From an uncultured Mobiluncus sp. (lineage in GTDB: Bacteria; Actinomycetota; Actinomycetes; Actinomycetales; Actinomycetaceae), in NCBI RefSeq assembly GCF_947087965.1, contig NZ_CAMUES010000002.1:186001-250000 (forward strand): a stretch of 64,000 bases of DNA, given 5' to 3'. The notes beneath the pieces are model-generated. The model saw nothing but the letters and a program-made list of their open reading frames with translations. It had not been told where the DNA came from and made no database searches. The translations under genes and the position numbers were made by a program. Of this stretch, positions 17,870 to 26,000 are shown piece by piece; within the stretch, counting starts at the first letter, position 1, and the number at the start of each line of letters is the position of its first letter.

Positions 17870-19063
17870 TTACTGGAAATAATCCTTGAGAGCTTGCGCC
17901 CGATTGGTTTCTTCCCAACTGAAACCGTCACGTCCAAAATGGCCATAGTTACTGGTGTAGCGGAAAATCGGACGGGTCAGGTCCAAATCCCGAATGATGG
18001 CGGCGGGACGCAAATCGAAAGTCTCACGAATCGCCGTGGCCAGTTCCTCATCCGCCACGACACCGGTCCCGAAGGTATCCACTGACAGGGACACCGGGTT
18101 GGCTCGGCCAATCGCGTAAGCGATTTGGATTTCGCAGCGCTTTGCCAAACCGGCCGCCACAATATTCTTGGTAATCCAACGTAAAGCGTAAGAGGCGGAA
18201 CGATCAACCTTTGAGGCGTCCTTACCGGAAAAAGCCCCTCCCCCGTGACGCGCCATGCCCCCGTAGGTATCGACAATAATCTTGCGACCGGTCAAACCGG
18301 AGTCCGCGGCGGGTCCGCCGATAATGAACTGACCCGAAGGATTCACTAAAATTTCCGCTTCCTTCGTGTCCAAGTCGATATTCAACTGATCGAGTACCGG
18401 ACGAATAACCTCCGCTTCGACCATGGCGTGCAGTTCCGCCTGGGTGCGATCAGGGGCATGCTGGGTTGAAACCACGATAGTCGACAGGGCGCGCGGCACC
18501 CCGTCCTCGTATTCAACCGAAACCTGGGTTTTGCCATCAGGACGCAATCCGGAAACAATCCCCTCTTTGCGCACCTGAGCCAGGCGTTGGGACAGTTTAT
18601 GCGCCAACCAAATCGGCATCGGCATCAAATCCGGGGTTTCATCGCAAGCATAGCCGAACATAATCCCTTGGTCCCCGGCGCCTTGCTGTTCTAGGGGATC
18701 ATAGGCTTCGGGACGCTGACGCACTTCCAGGGAATGGCTGACGCCCGCTTCAATGTCCGGGGATTGCTGCCCCAAGGACACCATCACGCCGCAACTGCGC
18801 CCATCAAAGCCAATCTCAGAGGACGTGTAGCCAATCTGGGCAATCTCGTGGCGCACAATATGGGGAATCTCTACGTAAGCCTCGGTCGTCACTTCACCCA
18901 TAACATGAACCAGCCCGGTCGTGACGAACGTCTCTACCGCAACGTGCGCCGCCGGATCTTGTTCCAAGATAGCGTCCAGAATTGAGTCGGCAATCCGGTC
19001 GCAAACCTTATCGGGATGTCCTTCAGTGACAGATTCAGATGTGAAAGTGACTTTTTTACTCAT
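17870..19063 (-). CDS. metK: S-adenosylmethionine synthase
   Basis: Makes SAM from methionine and ATP. The 397-aa protein has the N-terminal FTSESVTEGHPDKVCDRIAD (about 7-26), the hexapeptide GDQGIMFGYA (about 118-127), and the P-loop-like GGGAFSGKDASKVDRSA (about 261-277). No SAM riboswitch is present. There is no ribosome-binding site; TAGAAT ends exactly 6 nt before the ATG and overlaps the coaB stop, suggesting a leaderless mRNA separate from the upstream operon. SAM made here feeds, among others, RsmB. Confidence 0.96.
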   Translation of the reverse strand: MSKKVTFTSESVTEGHPDKVCDRIADSILDAILEQDPAAHVAVETFVTTGLVHVMGEVTTEAYVEIPHIVRHEIAQIGYTSSEIGFDGRSCGVMVSLGQQSPDIEAGVSHSLEVRQRPEAYDPLEQQGAGDQGIMFGYACDETPDLMPMPIWLAHKLSQRLAQVRKEGIVSGLRPDGKTQVSVEYEDGVPRALSTIVVSTQHAPDRTQAELHAMVEAEVIRPVLDQLNIDLDTKEAEILVNPSGQFIIGGPAADSGLTGRKIIVDTYGGMARHGGGAFSGKDASKVDRSASYALRWITKNIVAAGLAKRCEIQIAYAIGRANPVSLSVDTFGTGVVADEELATAIRETFDLRPAAIIRDLDLTRPIFRYTSNYGHFGRDGFSWEETNRAQALKDYFQ

Positions 19064-19069
19064 AAAAGA

Positions 19070-19075
19070 ATTCTA
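19070..19075 (-). promoter_or_regulatory. Predicted -10 box TAGAAT of leaderless metK promoter
   Basis: TAGAAT overlapping the coaB stop, then TCTTTT, then the metK ATG at 19063. Confidence 0.55.
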
Positions 19076-19732
19076 GTGGCTTTGTGAGATTTCTCCAGCT
19101 AGTTGGAGCAAGACCTCGGCTACCTCGAGTTTCGTGCCGCTGGCTTGACCTCGTTCGTTACCTTGGGAATCGAAAAAGAACAAGGTGTTCCTCGAGGCTG
19201 CGAAGCCGTGGCCGTCCCCGACTCGATTCACACACAGCAGATCGGCGCCTTTGTCCAGGGCTTTCTTGCGGCCTTGTTCCCGCACCTGCGCCTCGCTGCC
19301 GGTCAACGCCCCAAAGCCGACAATGGTCTGGCCCTCGCGGCGGTGCTTTATGAGATTCATCAGGACGTCGGGGGTGCGTTCCAACTGCAAGGTGGGTATA
19401 GTGTCGGCGTGGCGGGTTATCTTGCCCGAAACACGGATGGGGCGGAAGTCCGCTACGGCAGCGCACATGACTATCAGGTCTGCCCCCGCGGCGGCGGCGT
19501 TCATTTGGTACAGCATATCCTCCGCGGTAGGGGCCTGCACAACCTTCACCCCGCGAGGAATCAGAGCTGCTTCCACGTTGGCGACCACTAATGTGACCTC
19601 GGCTCCAGTCTTTAGAGCTGCCCGAGCCACCTCGCAGCCCTGGCGTCCGGTAGAACGATTCCCTAAATAACGCACCTCGTCCCAAGGCTCGCGGGTCCCC
19701 CCTGCGGAAACCACTACGGAACGAAAACTCAT
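19073..19732 (-). CDS. coaB: Phosphopantothenate-cysteine ligase (stand-alone CoaB)
   Basis: Joins cysteine to 4'-phosphopantothenate in CoA synthesis. The 219-aa protein corresponds to the C-terminal half of Dfp/CoaBC: SAGGTREPWDEVRYLGN (about 9-25), STGRQG, MCAAVADFRP (about 89-98), the K-rich dimer strand region, and FGALTG. In most actinobacteria it is fused to CoaC. Here it lies in the same reading frame as coaC, 18 nt after its TAG, with five sense codons and AAGG before its own ATG. It therefore looks like a recently split CoaBC that is translated by coupling. Confidence 0.9.
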   Translation of the reverse strand: MSFRSVVVSAGGTREPWDEVRYLGNRSTGRQGCEVARAALKTGAEVTLVVANVEAALIPRGVKVVQAPTAEDMLYQMNAAAAGADLIVMCAAVADFRPIRVSGKITRHADTIPTLQLERTPDVLMNLIKHRREGQTIVGFGALTGSEAQVREQGRKKALDKGADLLCVNRVGDGHGFAASRNTLFFFDSQGNERGQASGTKLEVAEVLLQLAGEISQSH

Positions 19733-19750
19733 GGGTCGGCCTTGTGAAAA

Positions 19751-20338
19751 CTAATCGATAGAACCGGGGGCACTCAGAGCGAGCTGCGCCAAAACCGCAT
19801 CACAAATGACGTCTGGTTGGCTGAGACGTCCGATGCCATGGGAGTTGTCGGCCAGTTTGCCGGTTTCGGGACCGATAAAGCGCCAGCCCCGTTCACGCAG
19901 CACCGCCACGTTGTCCTGGGTCGCCGCGTTTTCCCACATTGTAGGGTGCATCGATGGGGCTATGAGACGCGGGCAGTCAACCGTGATTGCAACTAGGGTG
20001 AGGAACTCGTCAGCCAGACCCATGCGGAAACGCGCCATCAAATCGGCGGAAGCTCCCACCGTTAAGAACAGGTCAGCTTTGCTGGCTAGGGTGACGTGGG
20101 TAATGAAGTCAGGGGTCTGGAACACGTCCGTATGAATCGGGTGATTACTCAGGGATTCCCAGGTCGCCTTCCCTACAAAATTGAGCGAATCAACCGTGGG
20201 ACAAACCCACACGTTGACCCCGGCAGCGATGAGACTGCGCAGCACCTCAATGGCTTTAAACGCGGCCACGGAGGCGCCCACCCCCAAGATGACGGTTTTC
20301 TCTGGACCGCGGGGGGCGGCAAGTTCAGGCGTTGTCAT
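19751..20338 (-). CDS. coaC: Phosphopantothenoylcysteine decarboxylase (stand-alone CoaC)
   Basis: A flavoprotein that decarboxylates 4'-phosphopantothenoylcysteine to phosphopantetheine. The 195-aa protein has the flavin-binding start VILGVGASVAAFKAIEVL (about 16-33), the catalytic histidine in FITHVTL (H81), and the substrate-clamp motif. That motif reads PSMHPTMW (128-135), with His where the classical PxMNxxMW has Asn, and the flap cysteine of E. coli Dfp is also absent (GKLADNSHGIGR). Some actinobacterial homologues may share these changes. It overlaps rpoZ by 14 nt upstream and is separated from coaB by a single in-frame TAG. Confidence 0.88.
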   Translation of the reverse strand: MTTPELAAPRGPEKTVILGVGASVAAFKAIEVLRSLIAAGVNVWVCPTVDSLNFVGKATWESLSNHPIHTDVFQTPDFITHVTLASKADLFLTVGASADLMARFRMGLADEFLTLVAITVDCPRLIAPSMHPTMWENAATQDNVAVLRERGWRFIGPETGKLADNSHGIGRLSQPDVICDAVLAQLALSAPGSID

Positions 20339-20693
20339 CTTTCGCCAGGCCTTCGGAGAAAGAGGCCGCCAAGGCTTCCAGCGGATTTACCGATTCCGAG
20401 GTGTCCTCCTCGGGAGCCTCGTCTTCTGGCTCATCGCCTTTCAACTGCATATCTAACATGCCCTGCGCGATTTCATGCATGGCGATAGACAGGGGCTTTT
20501 CCCGCGGACCGTGATCAACCAGCGGGCCGATAGTGTCCAACAGACCCGCTTCCAGCTGCTGGTTATAGGTGTTAATCTGGCGTGCGCGAGCCGCCGCGAA
20601 AGCCACCAGGGCGTACTTAGAATCAACGTTTTCCAGCAGATCGTCAATAGGCGGGTCGGTGATACCTTCGGGGTGAGCGACGGTTCCGGTCAT
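20325..20693 (-). CDS. rpoZ: RNA polymerase omega subunit
   Basis: Omega helps assemble the beta-prime subunit of RNA polymerase. The 122-aa protein has the conserved PPIDDLLENVDSKYALVAFA (about 14-33) and RARQIN motif, then an acidic tail (about 85-108, EPEDEAPEED...). A GAGGGGGA ribosome-binding site precedes the ATG. It overlaps coaC by 14 nt and follows gmk by 48 bp, the usual gmk-rpoZ-coaBC order. Confidence 0.95.
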   Translation of the reverse strand: MTGTVAHPEGITDPPIDDLLENVDSKYALVAFAAARARQINTYNQQLEAGLLDTIGPLVDHGPREKPLSIAMHEIAQGMLDMQLKGDEPEDEAPEEDTSESVNPLEALAASFSEGLAKDDNA

Positions 20694-20741
20694 AAAAAAT
20701 CCCCCTCAATAGTGATTTTTGGTTTCTTCAGCCCAGCTATA

Positions 20742-21314
20742 CTAGCGCAAACCCATAATTTTAGCCAGTTGCTCGGTAGCGTTAGGCACTTCGTCATTGA
20801 CCACGATTTCGTCAAATTCCTCAGCGGCAGCCAACTCGGTGCGCGCCGTGTCCAAGCGCAGGCGCTGCTCTTCCGGAGATTCCGTACCGCGGCCTTGCAA
20901 GCGGTGCACCAGTTCCTCCCATGACGGGGGCTTGAGGAAAACGGTGTGTGCATCCGGACGTAAAGCTTTCACTTGCCGGGCTCCCGCCAAGTCGATTTCC
21001 AACAGAACTGGTTTGCCCTGACGTAAAGCCTCATCGACCGGGGTGGCTGGGGTACCGTAGTAATTTTTGCCGTGAACCTGTGCCCACTCCAACAGTCCCC
21101 CGGATTCGATGAGCTGTTCGAACTGGGGTTTCGTCATGAAAATATAGGACTGCCCATCAACTTCCCCCGGTCGAGGATCTCGAGTGGTGGCAGAAATGGA
21201 CAGATAAAATTCTCCCGGAAAATTCGCACAGAGAGAACCCACCACCGTTCCCTTTCCAACAGCAGTGGGTCCGCTAAGTATGAACAGCCCGGCAGCAGCG
21301 CCGGCGGTCACCAT
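20742..21314 (-). CDS. gmk: Guanylate kinase
   Basis: Phosphorylates GMP to GDP. The 190-aa protein has the P-loop GPTAVGKG (about 15-22), the GMP-binding SATTRDPRPGEVDGQSY (about 41-57), and GKNYYGTP (about 81-88). Its ATG overlaps the mihF stop by one base (TGATG), so the pair is probably coupled. Confidence 0.96.
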   Translation of the reverse strand: MVTAGAAAGLFILSGPTAVGKGTVVGSLCANFPGEFYLSISATTRDPRPGEVDGQSYIFMTKPQFEQLIESGGLLEWAQVHGKNYYGTPATPVDEALRQGKPVLLEIDLAGARQVKALRPDAHTVFLKPPSWEELVHRLQGRGTESPEEQRLRLDTARTELAAAEEFDEIVVNDEVPNATEQLAKIMGLR

Positions 21315-21625
21315 CAGCCGAAACGCTTGATGAGTTCAGCGGTCTGGTGGGGACCAAGACCGCGGATACGGCGAGCCGGAGAAATCCCGATTTCTTCCAT
21401 CGCCAAAGCGGCGGTCTTAGCGCCGACGCGAGGAAGCGACTCCAGCAAAGACTGAACTTTCATCTTTGCTAGGGCTTCGTCCTTTTCGGCAGCCTTCAAA
21501 ACTTGCGACAGCGTCTTTTTGCGGTTCTTTAAATCAGCTTTGACTTCAGCGCGATGTTTACGCGCCGCCGCAGCCTTTTTCAAGGCTTCCGCGCGCTGTT
21601 CAGCGGTAAGTGGAGGAAGTGCCAT
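21314..21625 (-). CDS. mihF: Integration host factor, actinobacterial type (mIHF)
   Basis: A small nucleoid-associated DNA-binding protein, unrelated in sequence to E. coli IHF. The 103-aa product is Lys/Ala-rich with a long N-terminal helix (about 8-50), then the helix-two-turn-helix core LLESLPRVGAKTAALAMEEIGI and RRIRGLGPHQTAELIKRF. It heads a mihF-gmk-rpoZ block, the standard actinobacterial order. A short perfect inverted repeat, TTGGTC-GTT-GACCAA, lies between its likely promoter and its ribosome-binding site. Confidence 0.95.
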   Translation of the reverse strand: MALPPLTAEQRAEALKKAAAARKHRAEVKADLKNRKKTLSQVLKAAEKDEALAKMKVQSLLESLPRVGAKTAALAMEEIGISPARRIRGLGPHQTAELIKRFG

Positions 21626-21666
21626 TTGCTATACTCCTGTTTTTCTGTCTTCTTAATGGACGTGAA

Positions 21667-21698
21667 TTGGTCAACGACCAACCCTAGTGAGCATTCTA
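21667..21698 (-). promoter_or_regulatory. mihF promoter region with inverted repeat
   Basis: A TAGAAT -10 box (21693-21698) is followed by TTGGTCGTTGACCAA (21667-21681), two 6-bp arms around 3 nt. The repeat lies in the predicted 5' UTR and may be an operator or a small hairpin. No good -35 element is seen. Confidence 0.4.
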
Positions 21699-21710
21699 TA
21701 CAGGATTGCT

Positions 21711-22601
21711 TCACGAAATGAGGGATTTAAGGGAATCTAAATTTTCTTCAAAGGCGGCTTGTAGCGCACCCGCCTCAGGACCGCGGCGCAAAATCCCGCG
21801 AGAACTCGAAACAATAATCCGGTCTGCGGCTTTCCCAAAGACTTTGGCGATACTTTCTGGGTTTCCGCCCTGAGCGCCAAAACCGGGTACCAGCAGCGGC
21901 GCATTCGCGGCATCCAGCAGAGACTCCAAGCCGCTCATCCGCTCCCCGACGGTGGCTCCCACGACCAAACCCACGTGACCCCAGTATCCCGCTTGTGCCG
22001 CCTGACGATTTTCCTCACCCGCACGTTGCATAATATCGGCAGCCAGGGACTTCTCAGGTGTTCCACCCTCATTCATAATCATCGCTGATTGGATTGAGGC
22101 GGACTCCGGGTTTGAGGTTAACGCCAGTACGAACGTCCCCTTGCCGTTCTGTTTTGCCAGGTCAAGTGCAGGGCGCAGGGACTCGAATCCCAGGAACGGG
22201 CTCAGCGTCATCGCGTCAGCCTCCAACGGCCCTTCTGACAGGTACGCCCTCGCGTAGGCGCTCATGGTGGAACCGATGTCGCCTCGCTTCACATCCGCAA
22301 TGCTGATTGCGCCAACGTCATGAATTGCCCGCAAAGTCGCGGTGAGCGCGGAAATGCCGGAAGCACCATATTCCTCGAACAGCGCCGATTGCGGCTTAAA
22401 GAATCCACACGAATCTCCCAAAGCATCCAGCACGCGCATGGAAAAATCCCATACGCCAGCCCCGCTGCGCGGCAAGCCCCAGGCCTCCAGTAGTTCCGGG
22501 TGAGGATCTATCCCCACGCAGAGAGGACCCCGGTCCGCAATCGTTTCGAGGCAGCGTTTTCCGAACGGTTCGACAGGATTAGATTCTGGCGCAGCGCTCA
22601 T
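21711..22601 (-). CDS. pyrF: Orotidine 5'-phosphate decarboxylase (long, type 2)
   Basis: Converts OMP to UMP, the last step of de novo pyrimidine synthesis. The 296-aa protein is the longer PyrF type found in mycobacteria and has the catalytic ADVKRGDIGSTM motif (about 102-113), the N-terminal LCVGIDPHPELL, and GFGAQGG near 242. AAGGGAA precedes the ATG. It follows carB after a 69-bp gap that holds a 7-bp hairpin. Confidence 0.95.
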   Translation of the reverse strand: MSAAPESNPVEPFGKRCLETIADRGPLCVGIDPHPELLEAWGLPRSGAGVWDFSMRVLDALGDSCGFFKPQSALFEEYGASGISALTATLRAIHDVGAISIADVKRGDIGSTMSAYARAYLSEGPLEADAMTLSPFLGFESLRPALDLAKQNGKGTFVLALTSNPESASIQSAMIMNEGGTPEKSLAADIMQRAGEENRQAAQAGYWGHVGLVVGATVGERMSGLESLLDAANAPLLVPGFGAQGGNPESIAKVFGKAADRIIVSSSRGILRRGPEAGALQAAFEENLDSLKSLIS

Positions 22602-22633
22602 AGCTTCCCTTTCTCAAGTGGCATCAGGAACTG

Positions 22634-22654
22634 GCTCGGACCAGAAATCCGAGC
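22634..22654 (-). repeat. Intercistronic hairpin between carB and pyrF
   Basis: GCTCGGA and TCCGAGC form a perfect 7-bp stem around a 7-nt loop. No T-tract follows, so it is more likely an mRNA-stability or partial attenuation element than a terminator. Confidence 0.4.
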
Positions 22655-22670
22655 TCACTGAAAAGCCATT

Positions 22671-25600
22671 TTATGCCTTACCGGGCATCCGAGTACCGGA
22701 CTTTTCCATCTCAATTTGTCGTTCCTGCAAAGACCGCACTGTGAAGGTCTGCCCCTGGCTGAGGAAATCCATCACCTGGACAGCTACCTGGAGAGTGCGC
22801 ATAGTCGTGATGATGACCTTGTTGGCGGTAGCGGCCGCGGTACGAATCCGGTATCCCGCTTCGCGAGTCCCCTTGCCGCGTTCCGGAGTGTTGACGACCA
22901 TGCCGACTTCCGCAGATTTCACGAAAGAGCTGAAGGCCGTGTCGGCTGACCCGTCGGTGAGTTGCCGATCCTTTTCCACCCGGGTGACCGGAATCCCATT
23001 GCGTTCCAAGACCGAAGCCGTCCCCTCGGTAGCCACCAGCTTGTAACCTAGCTGGTGGAGGCGCGAACACGGCAGAATAATGTGGCGTTTATCCCGGTCA
23101 GACACTGTCACCACGATAGTCTTGCCCGGTTTGGGCAGCGCTCCCACCGTAGCCAGCTCCGACTTGGCATAGGCCATCGGCAGATTCACACCCAAGCCCA
23201 TCGCCTCGCCGGTCGAACGCATTTCCGGTCCCAGAATCGTATCGACCATCGTGCCGCTAAAGGTGCGGAAACGTTTGAAGGGAAGGACCACTTCTTTGAC
23301 GGCGATGTCGGGAAACTTACTCCACTGGGCAAAGTCCACAACGGGCAGTATCCCGCGCTGTCGCAACTGGGCAATGGTGGTGCCGGTCATGACTTTGGCG
23401 GCTGCCTTCGCGAGGGGAACCCCGGTCGCTTTCGCCACGAACGGAACGGTACGGGACGCTCTGGGGTTTGCTTCAATAATGTTGAGCACCCCGGCCGCCA
23501 GCGCGAACTGAATGTTAATGAGCCCGACAGTGCCCACGCCTTGGGCAATGGATTCGGTCGCGGCACGTATCTGGTTAATTATCGTGCCCGAGAGCGTGGC
23601 TGGGGGCAGCACGCAAGCCGAGTCGCCGGAGTGAATGCCCGCCTCTTCGATGTGCTCCATCACGCCAGCCAGGTACAGCTCGTGACCGTCATAGAGCGCG
23701 TCCACGTCGATTTCGATGGCATCGTCCATGAAACGGTCAATGAGCAGCGGTCCGGCACCGACTCCGGCCGAGTCCGGCCCCAATCGACTTAGGTAATCCT
23801 CAAAATGGTCGGCGTTAAAGATAATTTCCATGCCGCGTCCCCCCAGCACATAGGAAGGGCGCGCCAGCAGGGGGAACCCAATCTCGGCGGCGATGTCTCG
23901 CGCTCCGGCGTTCGTGGTGGCGGTGCCATGAGCGGGGGCAGCCACCCCGGCAGCGGTATAGACCCGTTCAAACTCTTGCCGATCCTCGGCTAGGTCAATC
24001 GCGCGTGCTTGGGTGCCCAGAATCGGCACTCCGGCATCGGTGAGGCGCCGCGCCAGGGACAGCGGGGTTTGGCCCCCCAGCTGGACAATCATCCCAGTTA
24101 CCGGACCGCAAGCCAGTTCCGCCCGGTACACCTCATAGACGTCTTCAAAGGTCAAGGGTTCAAAGTAGAGCCGCGAGGCGATGTCATAGTCGGTCGACAC
24201 GGTCTCGGGGTTACAGTTGACCATAATCGTGTCGTAGTCGTCTTTCAGCGTCAGGGCAGCGTGCACGCAAGAGTAGTCGAATTCGATACCCTGCCCGATT
24301 CGATTCGGTCCGGAACCCAAGATGATGACTGCCGGTTTCTCACGCGGCTGTACCTCGGTGCTGAGGTCGTAGGATGAATAATGATAAGGGGTGTTCGCGG
24401 CAAATTCCCCGGCGCAGGTGTCAACTTTCTTGTACACCGGGTGCAGTCCAAAAGCGTCGCGAACTTCCCGCACGGTGTCTTCTGAGATGCCCCTAATCTG
24501 GGCAATTTGCAGGTCTGAGAATCCGTGGCGTTTCGCTTCGCGCAGTAGCTGAGGCTGCAAAGCGGGAGCTTCCCGCAGACGCTCGGCCACCTCGCGGAGG
24601 ATAAACAGTTGGTCGATGAACCACGGGTCTATTTTGGTCGCAGCATAGATGTCCGCAGCCGACGCTCCCCCACGGATTGCCTGCATCACCTGGGTCAAGC
24701 GTCGCTCCGTGGGGGTAGTGATTTGTTCCAGCAGCTGCGCGGTTTGCTCCGGGCTGGGAGCGGGCTGGACAAAGTCAAAACTGGACCCGCGCTTGTCCAA
24801 GGAGCGCAGCACCTTTTGCAGGGCCTCGGTAAAGTTTCTGCCGATAGCCATCGCTTCGCCCACCGATTTCATGGTGGTGGTCAGTGTCGGGTCGGCCGCG
24901 GGGAACTTTTCAAAAGCAAACCGCGGGGCTTTCACCACCACATAATCCAAGGTGGGCTCGAAGGACGCCGGGGTGGACAGCGTAATATCGTTGGGAATCT
25001 CGTCCAGGGTGTAACCCACCGCCAGCCGCGCGGCGATTTTTGCAATCGGAAACCCCGTCGCTTTCGATGCCAGAGCTGAAGAACGCGACACCCGCGGATT
25101 CATTTCAATGACGATAATCCGACCGGTCTGGGGGTGGACGGCGAACTGGATATTGCACCCGCCCGTGTCCACACCGACCTCGCGAATGACGGCAATCCCG
25201 ATATCGCGCAGCCGCTGCATTTCCCGATCGGTCAAAGTCATGGCGGGCGCCACCGTGATGGAATCCCCCGTATGCACCCCAACCGGGTCCAGGTTCTCGA
25301 TAGAACACACAACCACGACGTTATCGGCGCGGTCTCGCATCAGTTCGAGTTCATATTCTTTCCACCCGATGATGGCTTCTTCCAACAGAACTTCGTTCGT
25401 CAGCGAATCGGCCAGACCCGCCGCGGCAATCCGTTCCAAATCCTGTTGATTATAGGCAATCCCGGAGCCCAAGCCCCCCATAGTAAAGGACGGGCGCACC
25501 ACGACCGGAAAACCGAGCTGCGCGACCGCGGCGTTGATCTCCTCTAGGGAATGAGCAATAAAAGACCGGGCCACTTCCGCACCGCAGCGTTCCACGACTT

Positions 25601-26000
25601 TCTTAAATTCTTCCCGGTCCTCGCCCGCGTTGATGGCCGCGGCATTAGCGCCGATGAGTTCGACCTGGTATTTGTCTAGAATCCCGGCTTCACTCAAGTT
25701 AATCGCTGCGTTCAAGGCCGTTTGCCCGCCCAGAGTGGGCAGCAACGCATCGGGGCGTTCCTTAGCGATAATCGATTCCAAAAATTCGGTGGTAATCGGT
25801 TCGATATAGGTGCAATCGGCAACCTCCGGGTCGGTCATAATCGTGGCGGGGTTGGAGTTGACCAAGATAACTTTCAAGCCCTCATTACGCAGCACTCGAC
25901 AGGCTTGCGTGCCCGAATAGTCAAATTCGGCCGCTTGACCGATGACAATCGGCCCGGAGCCGATGACCATAACAGAATGTAAATCTTGACGCAGCGGCAT
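22671..26000 (-). CDS. carB: Carbamoyl-phosphate synthase large subunit
   Basis: Makes carbamoyl phosphate from bicarbonate, ammonia (from CarA) and two ATP. The 1109-aa length is usual. Both ATP-grasp halves are present, beginning MVIGSGPIVIGQAAEFDYSG (about 11-30) and ILGSGPNRIGQGIEFDYSC (about 566-584), with the C-terminal MGS-like allosteric domain after about residue 950. Its ATG overlaps the carA stop by one base (TGATG), coupling the two subunits. Confidence 0.97.
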   Translation of the reverse strand: MPLRQDLHSVMVIGSGPIVIGQAAEFDYSGTQACRVLRNEGLKVILVNSNPATIMTDPEVADCTYIEPITTEFLESIIAKERPDALLPTLGGQTALNAAINLSEAGILDKYQVELIGANAAAINAGEDREEFKKVVERCGAEVARSFIAHSLEEINAAVAQLGFPVVVRPSFTMGGLGSGIAYNQQDLERIAAAGLADSLTNEVLLEEAIIGWKEYELELMRDRADNVVVVCSIENLDPVGVHTGDSITVAPAMTLTDREMQRLRDIGIAVIREVGVDTGGCNIQFAVHPQTGRIIVIEMNPRVSRSSALASKATGFPIAKIAARLAVGYTLDEIPNDITLSTPASFEPTLDYVVVKAPRFAFEKFPAADPTLTTTMKSVGEAMAIGRNFTEALQKVLRSLDKRGSSFDFVQPAPSPEQTAQLLEQITTPTERRLTQVMQAIRGGASAADIYAATKIDPWFIDQLFILREVAERLREAPALQPQLLREAKRHGFSDLQIAQIRGISEDTVREVRDAFGLHPVYKKVDTCAGEFAANTPYHYSSYDLSTEVQPREKPAVIILGSGPNRIGQGIEFDYSCVHAALTLKDDYDTIMVNCNPETVSTDYDIASRLYFEPLTFEDVYEVYRAELACGPVTGMIVQLGGQTPLSLARRLTDAGVPILGTQARAIDLAEDRQEFERVYTAAGVAAPAHGTATTNAGARDIAAEIGFPLLARPSYVLGGRGMEIIFNADHFEDYLSRLGPDSAGVGAGPLLIDRFMDDAIEIDVDALYDGHELYLAGVMEHIEEAGIHSGDSACVLPPATLSGTIINQIRAATESIAQGVGTVGLINIQFALAAGVLNIIEANPRASRTVPFVAKATGVPLAKAAAKVMTGTTIAQLRQRGILPVVDFAQWSKFPDIAVKEVVLPFKRFRTFSGTMVDTILGPEMRSTGEAMGLGVNLPMAYAKSELATVGALPKPGKTIVVTVSDRDKRHIILPCSRLHQLGYKLVATEGTASVLERNGIPVTRVEKDRQLTDGSADTAFSSFVKSAEVGMVVNTPERGKGTREAGYRIRTAAATANKVIITTMRTLQVAVQVMDFLSQGQTFTVRSLQERQIEMEKSGTRMPGKA

